A stretch of DNA of 64,000 nucleotides. Origin: Albidovulum denitrificans. Its GTDB lineage: Bacteria; Pseudomonadota; Alphaproteobacteria; Rhodobacterales; Rhodobacteraceae. The number at the start of each line of letters is the position of its first letter. Position 1 is the first letter of the stretch. This document shows, piece by piece, positions 10,256 to 18,792 of this stretch. The notes under the pieces were generated by a model. That model saw only the letters and a list, made by a program, of their open reading frames with translations, searched no databases and was not told the origin of the DNA. The stretch is from the NCBI RefSeq assembly GCF_002973535.1, contig NZ_PVEP01000006.1:186001-250000 (forward strand). Reading direction: 5' to 3'. A program made the position numbers and the translations under genes.

Positions 10256-11809
10256 TCATTCGGCCGCGACGGTCCCGGACGTCTCGCGCTCGACATAAAC
10301 GGCGGGCGTGCCGCCCTCCATCCGCTCGACGAAGCGCCCGCGATCGAGCTTGGAATTCGCGTTCATTTCGAACCCGTCCGCACCGTACCATAGTTTCGGT
10401 ACCATATGCGGCGCCATATCCCGTCCCAACCGGCGCCCGATGGCCAGCAGCGCGTCTCGCCCGGTCGGCCCGAGCAGGAAGGCGCGCAGTTGCTTGCCAT
10501 TGGGGTGCAGGTCTACAACGGCATCCTTGACCCCGTCGATGCCGCGCAGCGCGGCTTCCAGGATGTTAAGGTCGATCCGGTAGCCGTTAAGCTTGATCTC
10601 GCGGTCCTTGCGCCCGGCGAAAAACCAGTTTCCCATCCCGTCACAGTCGCCCCAGTCTCCGGTTCGGTAGGTCGCGGCTGCCGGAAAGGCGCTGGCCTGT
10701 CTTTCGGGATCGCCAAGATAGCCGAGCCCGACCGATTTCCCCTCGATAATCAACTCGTCGAGGCCCGATGCGGCCGAGGCGCGGCGCAGGCGGGTACCCG
10801 TGCGGGGCGGGCCAATGGGCAGGGGGCGGCTGTCGGCCAGATGCTCGGGCCGGATCTCGATCGAGGTGACGGCGACGGTGCATTCCGTCGGACCGTAGGT
10901 GTTGATGATCCGCAGGCCGGGGAAGCGGGACCAGAGGGTTTCGACGAGGGACTTGGTAAGGACCTCGCCGCAAAACAGCATGGTGTGCAGGTCGGGCAGG
11001 GTTCCGGCGTCGAAGCGGCGGTCCTTCAGCCAGTGCAGCGCAAGCGCGGGGGTCGAAACCCAGGTGGTCAGCTTGTGGTCGCGATAGCGGTCCAGGTGCT
11101 TGCGGATGTTGAAGATGTCGCGATGGTCGGGGGCGACGATCGGGCGCAGGCTCAGCCATGCAAACCACATCTCGAACAGGGAGACGTCAAAGCAGTAGCG
11201 CACATTGCCGCTGATGCAGCCGGTGGGGTCCATCCCGGCCAGGAGCGTCCCGGCCCAATCGGCGAAATCCGCGAGGTTGCCGTAGGAAATTGCGATGCCC
11301 TTGGGCTGGCCGGTCGTGCCTGAGGAGAACAGGACATAGGCGGCTGCAGTGTCGCGGATTTCGGGAAGAACGGGTGCGGCGTCCGACGCGATGCCATCGA
11401 CATGGACCCAGCCGGGTGCGGGGGCCTCAATCTCGACCGGCCAGGCGGGCAGGTCGCCAACCCGGCCGGGCAGAGATCCCGGGGCCGCGAAAAGTGCCAG
11501 TGTCGCGCCGCTGACGCGGGCAATCTGGCGGATACGCTCGGACCTTTGGTCCAGTTCCACCGGGACGATGGTCCGGCCCGAGAGCAGGCAGGCCCAATAG
11601 GCGATGAGGAAGCGGCGGTCCTTATGGCCGTGGATCAGGACGGGCCCGCTGCCGTTCCCCGCCAGACGGGCGGCAAGGCGTGAAGCGGCGTTGTGCAGGT
11701 CACGATAGCTCAGCTGGCCGTCCTCGTGCCAGTAGGCAAGACCGGTATGCCCAGCGAAACGGTCGAAGACCGCGCGCAAGGAGAGATGTGCCGTCACGGC
11801 GCAGGTCAT
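10256..11809 (-). CDS. DltA-like amino acid--carrier protein ligase (adenylation enzyme)
   Basis: Stand-alone adenylation enzyme (517 aa) expected to activate an amino acid as its adenylate and load it on the carrier protein encoded just upstream. ANL motifs are all present: FSSGTTGQPKG (A3), NTYGPTECTVAVT (A5), YRTGDWGD (A7), KDREIKLNGYRI (A8) and the catalytic-lysine motif NANSKLDRG near the C-terminus. The layout FCGEVLTKSL...NTYGPTE is that of the D-alanine--poly(phosphoribitol) ligase group. The start overlaps the carrier-protein stop as ATGA, so the two are coupled. Substrate is unknown; the pocket region around FDVSLFEMW differs from the DltA form I recall, so alanine should not be assumed. 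Confidence 0.9.
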   Translation of the reverse strand: MTCAVTAHLSLRAVFDRFAGHTGLAYWHEDGQLSYRDLHNAASRLAARLAGNGSGPVLIHGHKDRRFLIAYWACLLSGRTIVPVELDQRSERIRQIARVSGATLALFAAPGSLPGRVGDLPAWPVEIEAPAPGWVHVDGIASDAAPVLPEIRDTAAAYVLFSSGTTGQPKGIAISYGNLADFADWAGTLLAGMDPTGCISGNVRYCFDVSLFEMWFAWLSLRPIVAPDHRDIFNIRKHLDRYRDHKLTTWVSTPALALHWLKDRRFDAGTLPDLHTMLFCGEVLTKSLVETLWSRFPGLRIINTYGPTECTVAVTSIEIRPEHLADSRPLPIGPPRTGTRLRRASAASGLDELIIEGKSVGLGYLGDPERQASAFPAAATYRTGDWGDCDGMGNWFFAGRKDREIKLNGYRIDLNILEAALRGIDGVKDAVVDLHPNGKQLRAFLLGPTGRDALLAIGRRLGRDMAPHMVPKLWYGADGFEMNANSKLDRGRFVERMEGGTPAVYVERETSGTVAAE

Positions 11810-12072
11810 GCCGCGACCCGAAGCTCGATCATGCGGCGGACAATGAAATCGGAGAGCGCCTGAATGGTGCTGAAATCCTCGGGCGCGAGACGGGCGGAAC
11901 CGAGAGTGAAGCCCTCGACGGTTTCCTCGAGGATCAGGAAAAGCTCGATAAAGCTGCCGCTGTCAAAGCCGAGGTCGGCCTCGAACCGGGTTTGCGGGCC
12001 AAGCGACCCGGGGCTGCGGGTCTCATCGATCTCACAGATGGCTTCGATGATCTGCGCGGAATAGTCGGTCAT
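11806..12072 (-). CDS. acyl/peptidyl carrier protein (ACP-1)
   Basis: Carrier protein of 88 aa beginning MTDYSAQIIEAI. The 4'-phosphopantetheine site is Ser38 in LGFDSGSFIEL, where the usual DSL is DSG. An upstream in-frame start at 12207 would add 45 residues rich in Pro and Gly that do not look like carrier protein, so ATG 12072 (with GGAAAGG-like sequence before it) is chosen. It shares an ATGA overlap with the downstream adenylation gene, its most likely loading partner. Together they form the short leftward operon of the biosynthetic cluster. A D-alanyl carrier protein (DltC) role is possible by homology, but no dltB or dltD is nearby. Confidence 0.9.
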   Translation of the reverse strand: MTDYSAQIIEAICEIDETRSPGSLGPQTRFEADLGFDSGSFIELFLILEETVEGFTLGSARLAPEDFSTIQALSDFIVRRMIELRVAA

Positions 12073-12441
12073 GGGAAAGGGTCCTTGTCGGGCGAGCGTT
12101 ACGGGAAAGCAGGCGGGCGGGCTGCCCCGCCCCGGGCGCCCCGATGCCCAATAAACCATCACGGGCGCTGGTGGTTCGACCTTGAAAGGGGCGGGTCGGG
12201 ACGACATCGTGATCTTGGTCCGTCCGGTCCTGGAAGGCGGGTTTTAGGAACCGCGCCTTGATCGAGGGGGCCGGGCATCTTAATTTTCGTAGTAAATTCA
12301 ATAAAATGCATGATTTAGGCCCTCTCCCGGCTTGGCATCTTCACATGTCCAGCATTCGGTTTCCCGTTCTGGATCGTGATACAGGAAGGCGGCGCTGGTA
12401 TTTAGGACGCAGCGGGGCAGGGCCTTGGGCATTCTGGCCTC
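12073..12441. promoter_or_regulatory. divergent promoter region between ACP-1/ligase and exporter operon
   Basis: This ~370-base gap separates two divergent operons. The half near the exporter holds the most AT-rich stretch of the area (about 12279-12316, TTAATTTTCGTAGTAAATTC followed by AATAAAATGCAT), a likely promoter and regulator-binding region; it also contains GCAT...ATGC arms about 26 bases apart. The other half is GC-rich with no recognisable gene. No specific factor-binding site could be identified. Confidence 0.45.
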
Positions 12442-13623
12442 ATGACCGCACAAAGCACAAATATCACCCATATGGCCGCCCAGCTCCGTTCGCTCTCGCT
12501 CGAACAGGAGCCCGTGGCCGCCCGCGTCGATGAGGGCGCCGAAAAGGGCCAGCGCCGGGCCGTATGGCCCCGGACTATCGCCGTGCTGATCGGGATTGGC
12601 GCTACCGGCTATGGCGCCAGTCTGACGCAACCGGGCCACGCGGCCCTGGATTTTGCCCGGCTCAAGGCCGCGACGTTGCTGACGCCATATTTCGGGGTCG
12701 CCGCGACGGGGGCGGCGGAGCTGCCAGAGGCGGCGCCTGAGATGGTGACCCAGGCCGACCCGACGGCGGCGCCCGCTCCGGCTATTCCGGCGCCAAGGCA
12801 GCTTCTTGGCTCGGGCTATAGTCGCGCCGGGCGGGATGTTGTGCTAGGCGCGCCGCTGCCCGCCCGGATCATGTCGGTCGAAGTGACCGAAGGGGCCGTC
12901 GTCAAGGCGGGCGCCGTGCTTGTCCGGCTTGACGACAGGTCCGCGCAGGACGCTGTTGCGCGCGCTGAGCTGACGCTGCGCGAGGCGCAGCTCGCGGCCG
13001 CGAAGGCGGCGCTGACAGTGACGCAATCCGTCAAGGACCGCGTGCGGGCCGAGGCTTTGGCCGCCCGCAAGGTCGGCCCGCAGCGCGCGGCGGACGATGC
13101 CGGCCATGCGCTCGACATGGCCCGGATGGAAGCCGAGATCGCCACGCTTGCCGTGACAAGCGCCGAAACCGCCCTTGCCGCGGCCAGGACTGATCTGGCG
13201 GACTACGCCGTGCGTGCGCCCTTTGGCGGCGTCGTCGCGGACCTGACCGCCGCGCCCGGCATGATCACCTACGGCGACCAGAGCGACGTCTTGCTGCGTC
13301 TCTTCGATCCCGCCAGCCTGATGGTCGATGTCGATATCGCCGAACGCAGCCTCGGCGATCTGGCGACCGGCATCGCGGCCGAGGTCGGTTTTGACGCCTG
13401 GCCCGACCAGAGCTTCCACGGGCGCGTGACCGAGATCGCACCGATCCTGTCGAAAGAGCGTGGCACGATCCGCGTGACGGTCGTGCTGGACGCGCCCCCG
13501 CCCGACCTGCGGCCGAACATGGCCGCACGCGCGACCCTTCTCCTTGAGGAAGGCCCCCAGAAGGCGACGGGGCCGCTTTCCCTGACTTCCCATCCAAAGC
13601 GCAAAGGCGACGACGATGTCTGA
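12442..13623 (+). CDS. HlyD/MacA-type periplasmic adaptor subunit of ABC exporter
   Basis: Membrane fusion protein of 393 aa, expected to bridge the inner-membrane permeases encoded downstream to an outer-membrane channel. A cytoplasmic N-terminal tail of about 40 residues precedes one transmembrane segment (TIAVLIGIGATGYGASL). A split lipoyl domain follows (SVEVTEGAVVKAGAVLVRLDD; later DYAVRAPFGGVVADLTAAPG), separated by an Ala-rich coiled-coil hairpin, then a beta-barrel region (VDIAERSLGDLATG). No strong ribosome site precedes ATG 12442; ATG 12472 is an alternative. The gene overlaps the next by 8 bases. No outer-membrane factor is encoded in the window, so a shared TolC-like channel is assumed. 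Confidence 0.88.
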   Translation: MTAQSTNITHMAAQLRSLSLEQEPVAARVDEGAEKGQRRAVWPRTIAVLIGIGATGYGASLTQPGHAALDFARLKAATLLTPYFGVAATGAAELPEAAPEMVTQADPTAAPAPAIPAPRQLLGSGYSRAGRDVVLGAPLPARIMSVEVTEGAVVKAGAVLVRLDDRSAQDAVARAELTLREAQLAAAKAALTVTQSVKDRVRAEALAARKVGPQRAADDAGHALDMARMEAEIATLAVTSAETALAAARTDLADYAVRAPFGGVVADLTAAPGMITYGDQSDVLLRLFDPASLMVDVDIAERSLGDLATGIAAEVGFDAWPDQSFHGRVTEIAPILSKERGTIRVTVVLDAPPPDLRPNMAARATLLLEEGPQKATGPLSLTSHPKRKGDDDV

Positions 13624-14323
13624 TCCTATCCGTCTGCAATCCTTCATAACCCTGTCCGAGATCGACAAGAGCTACCGCATGGGCGGCCAGACGGTTCCGA
13701 TCTTCCAGGATCTTAGCCTGACCATTGAACAGGGCGAATTCGTCGCCGTCATGGGGCCTTCGGGGTCTGGAAAGTCGACGATCCTGAACATGCTGGGCGG
13801 CATCGACCGTCCCGATCGCGGCAAGCTGACCATCGGCAATTCGCAGTTGCACCGCATGGGCGAAGGCGCCCTGACCGCCTGGCGCGCGCAGCATGTCGGC
13901 ATCGTGTTCCAGTTCTACAACCTGCTGCCCATGCTGACGGCGGCCCAGAACGTGGAAATCCCGCTGCTGCTGAAACCGCTGAACGCCCGCAGCCGGCGCG
14001 AGCGGATACGGACGGTGCTGGATCTCGTCGGGATCGGCGATCGCGCCCATCACCTGCCCTCGCAACTGTCGGGCGGCCAGCAGCAGCGCGTGGGCATCGC
14101 CCGCGCCCTGATTTCCGACCCGCAGTTGCTGCTCTGTGACGAACCGACGGGCGATCTGGACCGCAAATCGGCGACGGAGATCATGGAGATGCTGCAATTC
14201 CTGAACAAGGAACTGGGCAAGACCATCGTCATGGTGACCCATGACCCGGAAAGCACCCGTTACGCGGACCGCACCCTGTTCCTGAACAAGGGCGTGTTCG
14301 AAAGCCGCGAGGTCGCCGCATGA
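13616..14323 (+). CDS. MacB/LolD-type ABC exporter ATPase
   Basis: Nucleotide-binding subunit (235 aa) with Walker A GPSGSGKST, Q-loop FQFYNLLPMLTA, signature LSGGQQQRVGIARAL, Walker B LLLCDEPTGDLD and switch His in MVTHDPE. The insertion TIEQGEFVAVMG and the NLLPMLTAxxNVE pattern are typical of the MacB/LolD/FtsE branch that energises mechanotransmission rather than direct substrate passage. It overlaps the adaptor gene upstream and the first permease downstream (ATGA), so all are made together. It probably pairs with both permeases that follow. Confidence 0.93.
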   Translation: MSDPIRLQSFITLSEIDKSYRMGGQTVPIFQDLSLTIEQGEFVAVMGPSGSGKSTILNMLGGIDRPDRGKLTIGNSQLHRMGEGALTAWRAQHVGIVFQFYNLLPMLTAAQNVEIPLLLKPLNARSRRERIRTVLDLVGIGDRAHHLPSQLSGGQQQRVGIARALISDPQLLLCDEPTGDLDRKSATEIMEMLQFLNKELGKTIVMVTHDPESTRYADRTLFLNKGVFESREVAA

Positions 14324-15459
14324 CCTTCCTCGGATTGGCGTCCAAGAATGCCTGGCGAAAGCCGGGCCGGACGATCCTGCTGATTGTCTCCGTGACGATC
14401 GCCTTCGCCCTCTACGCGGTTCTTCAGGCCTTCCTCAACGGGGCTAGTGGCGCAGCGGTGGATCAGGGTCGGCTGGTGGTCGCCAACGGTGCCAGTGCCG
14501 CGCAGAGCCTGCCAGTGCGGTATCTCGACACGCTTGAAACCCTCGACGGGGTGGACGACGTGGCCTTCAGCGCGCGGATGCGCGGTTTTGTCGGGACCGA
14601 GGACAACATCGCGGTGGTCACCGCGGTGGACCCCGAGCGCGGCTATCGGGTCTTTGGCCAGGAGCTGGGGCTTGACCCGGCGATGATCGAGGGGCTGAGC
14701 GCAGAGCGCGACGCACTGCTGGTCGGACAGATGCTGGCGCGTGCCATGGGCTGGCAGGTCGGCGACCGCGTGTCGATTACCGGGTTCCACGACGTGCAGA
14801 AGGACGGGTCGCGCAACTGGGCCTTTACCGTGGCCGGGATTTTTCCCGGCAAGACGGCCAGTACCGACACCTACTTCGCCATCGCACAGTACGGCTATTT
14901 CAATGCGATGCGGCAGAACGGGGCGGATACGGTAAAGAACTTTGTCGTGATACCGGCCGAGGGTGTCGACCCGCAAAGCCTGGCGCCGAAGATCGACGCG
15001 CAGTTCGCCAATTCGCCCTACCCGACACGCACACAGAGCGAGAAGCAGTTCCTGCAATCCTTCATGCGGCAGATCGGCGATCTCAAGGCGGTGGTCGGCA
15101 TGGTGGTGGCGGCGGCTCTGATCACGATCTTCATGATCGTTGTGAACACCATGGCCTTCGCGGTGCGCGAACGGACCTTCGAGATCGGCGTGCTGAAATC
15201 CATCGGCCTGTCGCGTCATCGCATCATGTCGCTGATCCTGAGCGAGAGCCTGCTGGTCTTTACCATCGGCGGCGCCCTGGGCGGAATTCTGGGCTGGATC
15301 GCCTGCCGGTTCGCCGATCCGTCCATCGGCCTCGTATTCAGTGTGGCCGGATGGGTGAACATCGCCGCTCTGACCCTGGGCCTCGGGCTTCTGTCGGGCC
15401 TTCTGCCAGCCCTCAACGCCATGCGTCTGCCGATCGTGCAGACCTTCAAAGCGAGGTAA
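14320..15459 (+). CDS. MacB/FtsX-type ABC exporter permease 1
   Basis: Inner-membrane permease (379 aa) with one N-terminal helix (TILLIVSVTIAFALYAVLQAF), a large periplasmic domain of about 210 residues, and three C-terminal helices starting around residue 260 (VVGMVVAAALITIFMIVVNTMAF). The segment ERTFEIGVLKSIGLSRHRI is the FtsX coupling motif. The ATPase is a separate protein, as in two-part members of the family. It is followed after 7 bases by a second, divergent permease, so the transporter is probably a heterodimer of membrane subunits. Its place in the operon suggests export or envelope handling of the cluster's product or an intermediate. Confidence 0.9.
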   Translation: MTFLGLASKNAWRKPGRTILLIVSVTIAFALYAVLQAFLNGASGAAVDQGRLVVANGASAAQSLPVRYLDTLETLDGVDDVAFSARMRGFVGTEDNIAVVTAVDPERGYRVFGQELGLDPAMIEGLSAERDALLVGQMLARAMGWQVGDRVSITGFHDVQKDGSRNWAFTVAGIFPGKTASTDTYFAIAQYGYFNAMRQNGADTVKNFVVIPAEGVDPQSLAPKIDAQFANSPYPTRTQSEKQFLQSFMRQIGDLKAVVGMVVAAALITIFMIVVNTMAFAVRERTFEIGVLKSIGLSRHRIMSLILSESLLVFTIGGALGGILGWIACRFADPSIGLVFSVAGWVNIAALTLGLGLLSGLLPALNAMRLPIVQTFKAR

Positions 15460-15466
15460 CCCGGAC

Positions 15467-16663
15467 ATGGCTACCAAGTTCAAGCAGATTGCCGTGGTGA
15501 CCATGGCGAACATCCGAAGCCTGGGCCGCCGGAGTTGGATCTCCGCGTCAATGATCCTCTCCATCGCGCTCGTCGTCGTCGTGCTGGTCGGGTTCCTCGC
15601 CATGGCGCGGGGCTTCGAGACAGCGCTCGCCGCGGCTGGCAGCGATCGCGTGGCGGTCGTGCTGGCAGGCGGCGCGCGGGACGAGAAAGGTTCCTCGATC
15701 CCGGTGGCGGTGCTGCATCAGATTGCGGCGGTACCGCCCGAAATCGGGCTGGCGCTGACGGAGGGCGAGCCGGTCGTTTCGGCCGAACTGGTCGTGCCGG
15801 TGGATGCCCGCCTCGCGGGCAGCACCGAAAGCCAGACCGTGGGTTTGCGCGGCCTCGGCTCCGACGGGCCGGGCCTGCGGCCCAACGTAAAGCTGACCGC
15901 AGGCCGCTTTGCCCAACCGGGCGCGGCCGAGATTGTGGTCGGCGCGGACATCCAGCGCCGCTACGATGGCTTCGGCCTGGGGCAGACCGTGACCTTCGGC
16001 GCGACGCGCTGGACGGTCGTGGGTACGTTCGAGGCCGGCGGCGCGGCCTTCGAAAGCGAGATCTGGGCCGATCTCGGCGTCGTTCAGGCCCTGTTCAAGA
16101 GAGAGGGCGAGATCCAGTCGCTGCGCGTCGCGCTGGCCGAGGGCAAGGACGGTTCCGAACTTGCCCGCTACCTGGAACAGACATTGTCAGCGCCGGTGAC
16201 GGTGATGACAGAGAAGGCCTATTTCTCGGACCAGTCGCGCCGGGTGTCGCAGATGATCAGGATGTTCGGCTGGCCAATCGCCCTGGTCATGGCCATCGGC
16301 GCGGCGGCCGGAGCGCTGAACACGATGCTCAGTTCGGTTTCCGACCGTTCGGTCGAGATCGCGACACTGCGGGCGATCGGTTTCAGCGGGCTGGCGGCCT
16401 TTGTCGGCACCTGGATAGAGGCGCTGCTGCTGTCGGCCATCGGTGCCGCGGTCGGCGCGGCGATATCGCTGGTCCTGCTGAACGGCTGGCAGGCCTCGAC
16501 CCTTGGCGGCGGCGGGCAGATCGCCTTCGACCTTCAGGTTTCGGCCGACATTCTCGGCCAGGCGATCCTTCTGGCGCTGGTCATCGGTATCATCGGTGGC
16601 GCCCTGCCGGCGATCAAGGCAGCGCGGATGCCGCTCATCAAGGCGATGCGCGCGATGTCCTGA
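15467..16663 (+). CDS. MacB/FtsX-type ABC exporter permease 2
   Basis: Second permease of the same type (398 aa): N-terminal helix (ISASMILSIALVVVVLVGFLAMA), extracytoplasmic domain to about residue 255, then three C-terminal helices with the coupling segment DRSVEIATLRAIGFSGLAA. It differs clearly from the preceding permease, so this is a hetero-pair and not a recent duplication. ATG 15467 follows the upstream stop by 7 bases without a strong ribosome site, suggesting coupled translation. About 100 bases of GC-rich sequence separate it from the carrier-protein gene. Confidence 0.9.
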   Translation: MATKFKQIAVVTMANIRSLGRRSWISASMILSIALVVVVLVGFLAMARGFETALAAAGSDRVAVVLAGGARDEKGSSIPVAVLHQIAAVPPEIGLALTEGEPVVSAELVVPVDARLAGSTESQTVGLRGLGSDGPGLRPNVKLTAGRFAQPGAAEIVVGADIQRRYDGFGLGQTVTFGATRWTVVGTFEAGGAAFESEIWADLGVVQALFKREGEIQSLRVALAEGKDGSELARYLEQTLSAPVTVMTEKAYFSDQSRRVSQMIRMFGWPIALVMAIGAAAGALNTMLSSVSDRSVEIATLRAIGFSGLAAFVGTWIEALLLSAIGAAVGAAISLVLLNGWQASTLGGGGQIAFDLQVSADILGQAILLALVIGIIGGALPAIKAARMPLIKAMRAMS

Positions 16664-16767
16664 CCCCCGTGCATCGCGGCAAGGTGCCGGGGCCACGCGC
16701 CGCGGTGCAATTGCCCGGCCTTCCCTCATTCCCCAAGTTTCATCCCCCTCAATATGGAGTGCTTCCC

Positions 16768-17043
16768 GTGACTGATATTCTTGCGCGCATCAAGGACGCC
16801 CTGGCCGCCGTAAGTGGCGAGGATACGTCCGACATCACTCTGGCGACCGATATCGGCGCCGATCTGGACCTCGACTCGATCCTCTTCGTCCAGTTCCTGC
16901 TGGCCCTAGAAGACGGCTTCCCCGGTCTGGAATTCAGCCAGGAAACCCTGGTCGAGGCCAGTTTCGACACCATCGGCTCGGTTGCCGCCTTCATCGCCAC
17001 GATGACCGGAGCCGAGGCCGGTGGCGAAGCGGCGGCGGCCTGA
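16768..17043 (+). CDS. acyl carrier protein (ACP-2), GTG start
   Basis: Carrier protein of 91 aa starting at GTG 16768 (read VTDILARIKDAL), with GGAG about nine bases upstream in TATGGAGTGCTTCCC. The phosphopantetheine site is Ser37 in LDLDSILFVQF. The helix before it (DITLATDIGADL) and the acidic helix after it match type II ACPs. An Ala/Gly-rich tail ends the protein. It lies at the head of the enzyme part of the rightward operon, next to the ACAD-like genes, so it is the likely tether for the intermediates they oxidise. It differs in sequence from ACP-1, which suggests separate loading enzymes. Confidence 0.9.
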   Translation: MTDILARIKDALAAVSGEDTSDITLATDIGADLDLDSILFVQFLLALEDGFPGLEFSQETLVEASFDTIGSVAAFIATMTGAEAGGEAAAA

Positions 17044-17050
17044 TCCGACA

Positions 17051-17683
17051 ATGGCCCTGGATCACACCACCCCGTCCTTCATTCTGCCGGCCCGGATGGG
17101 TCGGCAGGCACCCCTGGCCAAGGCGGTCGCATCGCTGGGCATGGCCACCCTGGGGCAGGAAGGCGCCGTCGCCGCCAATGGCATGGCGCTGACCGCCCCC
17201 GGGCTGCCGCTTTACGCGGCCTCGGGCGCGGTCCCGGATGCGGCCGCGCTGCGCCCCGTCGCGGACCGTGTCCTTGAGGCCATCGGCCTCAGGCTTGTGG
17301 CGGTGCCGGATGCGGGGCCGGGCGATCCGAACCTGTCGCTGGCCGCACTGATGCTCCGGGTCGGCCTTGTCGGCCGCATCCTCGATCTCGCGCATCATCA
17401 CCTGAAGCCGCGTCGCAGCATGGGGCAGAAGATCCTGTCCCACCAGCTGGTCAAGGTCGGCTTCTCGGACGCCTATGCCGCGATGCGGCTGGCCGAGGAG
17501 ACAGCCGCGCTGCGACTTGCCACGGGCGACATGAGCGGTCTCGACGCCGATCACAACCGCCTTACCGAGACCACACTGGCGGCCGAAAAGCTGATGGGCG
17601 GGCACGGCTATCTGCTGAGCGGCACACATCCGCTCGGTTATGCCTCGGTACTGATCCAGACCATTTACGGACCGCAGCCATGA
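17051..17683 (+). CDS. stand-alone acyl-CoA dehydrogenase C-terminal-domain protein
   Basis: A 210-residue protein resembling only the C-terminal helical domain of acyl-CoA dehydrogenases: GQKILSHQLVKVGFSDAYAAMR, then LAAEKLMGGHGYL (the GG.GY signature) and a closing QTIYGP. The N-terminal helical and beta domains that hold most of the FAD site are absent. ATG 17051 is used because the preceding frame overlaps ACP-2. It shares an ATGA overlap with the next gene, a full-length ACAD, so the two may form a hetero-oligomer in which this protein supplies part of the second FAD contact. A non-enzymatic scaffold role is equally possible. This reading rests on pattern recognition, not on an alignment. 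Confidence 0.7.
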   Translation: MALDHTTPSFILPARMGRQAPLAKAVASLGMATLGQEGAVAANGMALTAPGLPLYAASGAVPDAAALRPVADRVLEAIGLRLVAVPDAGPGDPNLSLAALMLRVGLVGRILDLAHHHLKPRRSMGQKILSHQLVKVGFSDAYAAMRLAEETAALRLATGDMSGLDADHNRLTETTLAAEKLMGGHGYLLSGTHPLGYASVLIQTIYGPQP

Positions 17684-18792
17684 CGGGTGTGGCGGCCCAT
17701 TGCGACCTGCTGGACCGGGTGCGCGCGCGGTTCGCGCCCCTGACCGGCCCCGGCCGTGCGCTTGGCGCGGTCATTGCCGATGATGCTGATGCGACGCGGC
17801 GCCTGGCGGATCTGCCCTTGATGCGCGCGGTCGGCCAGCTGGGGCTTGACCCCGGCGCCAGCCATGCCGAACGCATCGCGATCTACGAGACGCTGGGCCA
17901 TATCGACCTGAACATCGCCGCTGCGGCGCCGGGGCCGGTGATGACCGGCTTCGTGGTCGAAGCCCTGGGCTGCGACGTGCAGAAGGCCGCGTTTCGCGCG
18001 ATCTTCGAGGCGCGGCCCGCGTGGAGCTGCTTCGCCCTGACCGAACCCGACTGCGGCACCGACGCGGGAGCTATGACAACCCGGGCCGAGGCGGTGGCCG
18101 ATGGCTGGCGTCTTGACGGGCGCAAATACATGGTCGGGCAGGGGGTCACGGCGGATGTGACCGTTGTCTTTGCCCGTACCGCGCCCGGCCCGCTGGGGAT
18201 TGACGCTTTCCTGGTCCGCCCGGCGGAGCACCCCGGCTATAGGGCCACGCGGCTTCCCCTGACCGGGATCGCCGGAACCAACCTGTCCGAGATCCGTCTT
18301 GACGGGGTCGTGGTCGCGCCCGGCGCGCGGCTTGGCGCGCATCTGAGTGCGGCGGACCGCTCGCGCCGGATGCTGTCGGCGACGCTGGATGCGATGCGCC
18401 CCTGCCTCGGCGCGATGGGGCTTGGCCTCGCGCGTGCCGCGCTTGACCGGGCCGAGGCTGAAGGTCTTGTTGATGCCGCTTGGAGCGTCCCCTACAGGCG
18501 GCGGCTTGCGGCATTGCTGGAGTGGGCGCTGAAGCTGGGGGCGGCGCGCGACCGGGGCGTGATCCTTGATCGCGACGCCGGACTGATGAAGGCCGGTGCC
18601 GTGGCGGCGACCGAGACGACGATCACCGCGCTGCTGCTCAGGGCCGGTGCCGGTGCCATGGCAGCGCACCCCTGGCTGCGCCGCGCATGGTGCGATGCAT
18701 CCGCATTTGAATACATGGAAGGCGTGACGAATATCCACCGTCTGAACGCCGCCCACGAATTCCGCTCTCATGGGAGGCACTCAGATGTTTGA
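17680..18792 (+). CDS. acyl-CoA dehydrogenase family protein (putative acyl-ACP desaturating enzyme)
   Basis: Flavoprotein of 370 aa, near full family length. It has the FAD/substrate signature FALTEPDCGTDAG around residues 122-134, the beta-domain pattern GWRLDGRKYMVGQG, and a C-terminal catalytic-base motif FEYMEGVTNIHRLN with Glu347. It should introduce a double bond next to a thioester carbonyl. In this setting the substrate is more likely acyl- or aminoacyl-ACP than a CoA ester, as for prolyl-carrier dehydrogenases. It overlaps the C-terminal-domain protein upstream and the half-thiolase-like gene downstream (8 bases). Confidence 0.88.
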   Translation: MTGVAAHCDLLDRVRARFAPLTGPGRALGAVIADDADATRRLADLPLMRAVGQLGLDPGASHAERIAIYETLGHIDLNIAAAAPGPVMTGFVVEALGCDVQKAAFRAIFEARPAWSCFALTEPDCGTDAGAMTTRAEAVADGWRLDGRKYMVGQGVTADVTVVFARTAPGPLGIDAFLVRPAEHPGYRATRLPLTGIAGTNLSEIRLDGVVVAPGARLGAHLSAADRSRRMLSATLDAMRPCLGAMGLGLARAALDRAEAEGLVDAAWSVPYRRRLAALLEWALKLGAARDRGVILDRDAGLMKAGAVAATETTITALLLRAGAGAMAAHPWLRRAWCDASAFEYMEGVTNIHRLNAAHEFRSHGRHSDV

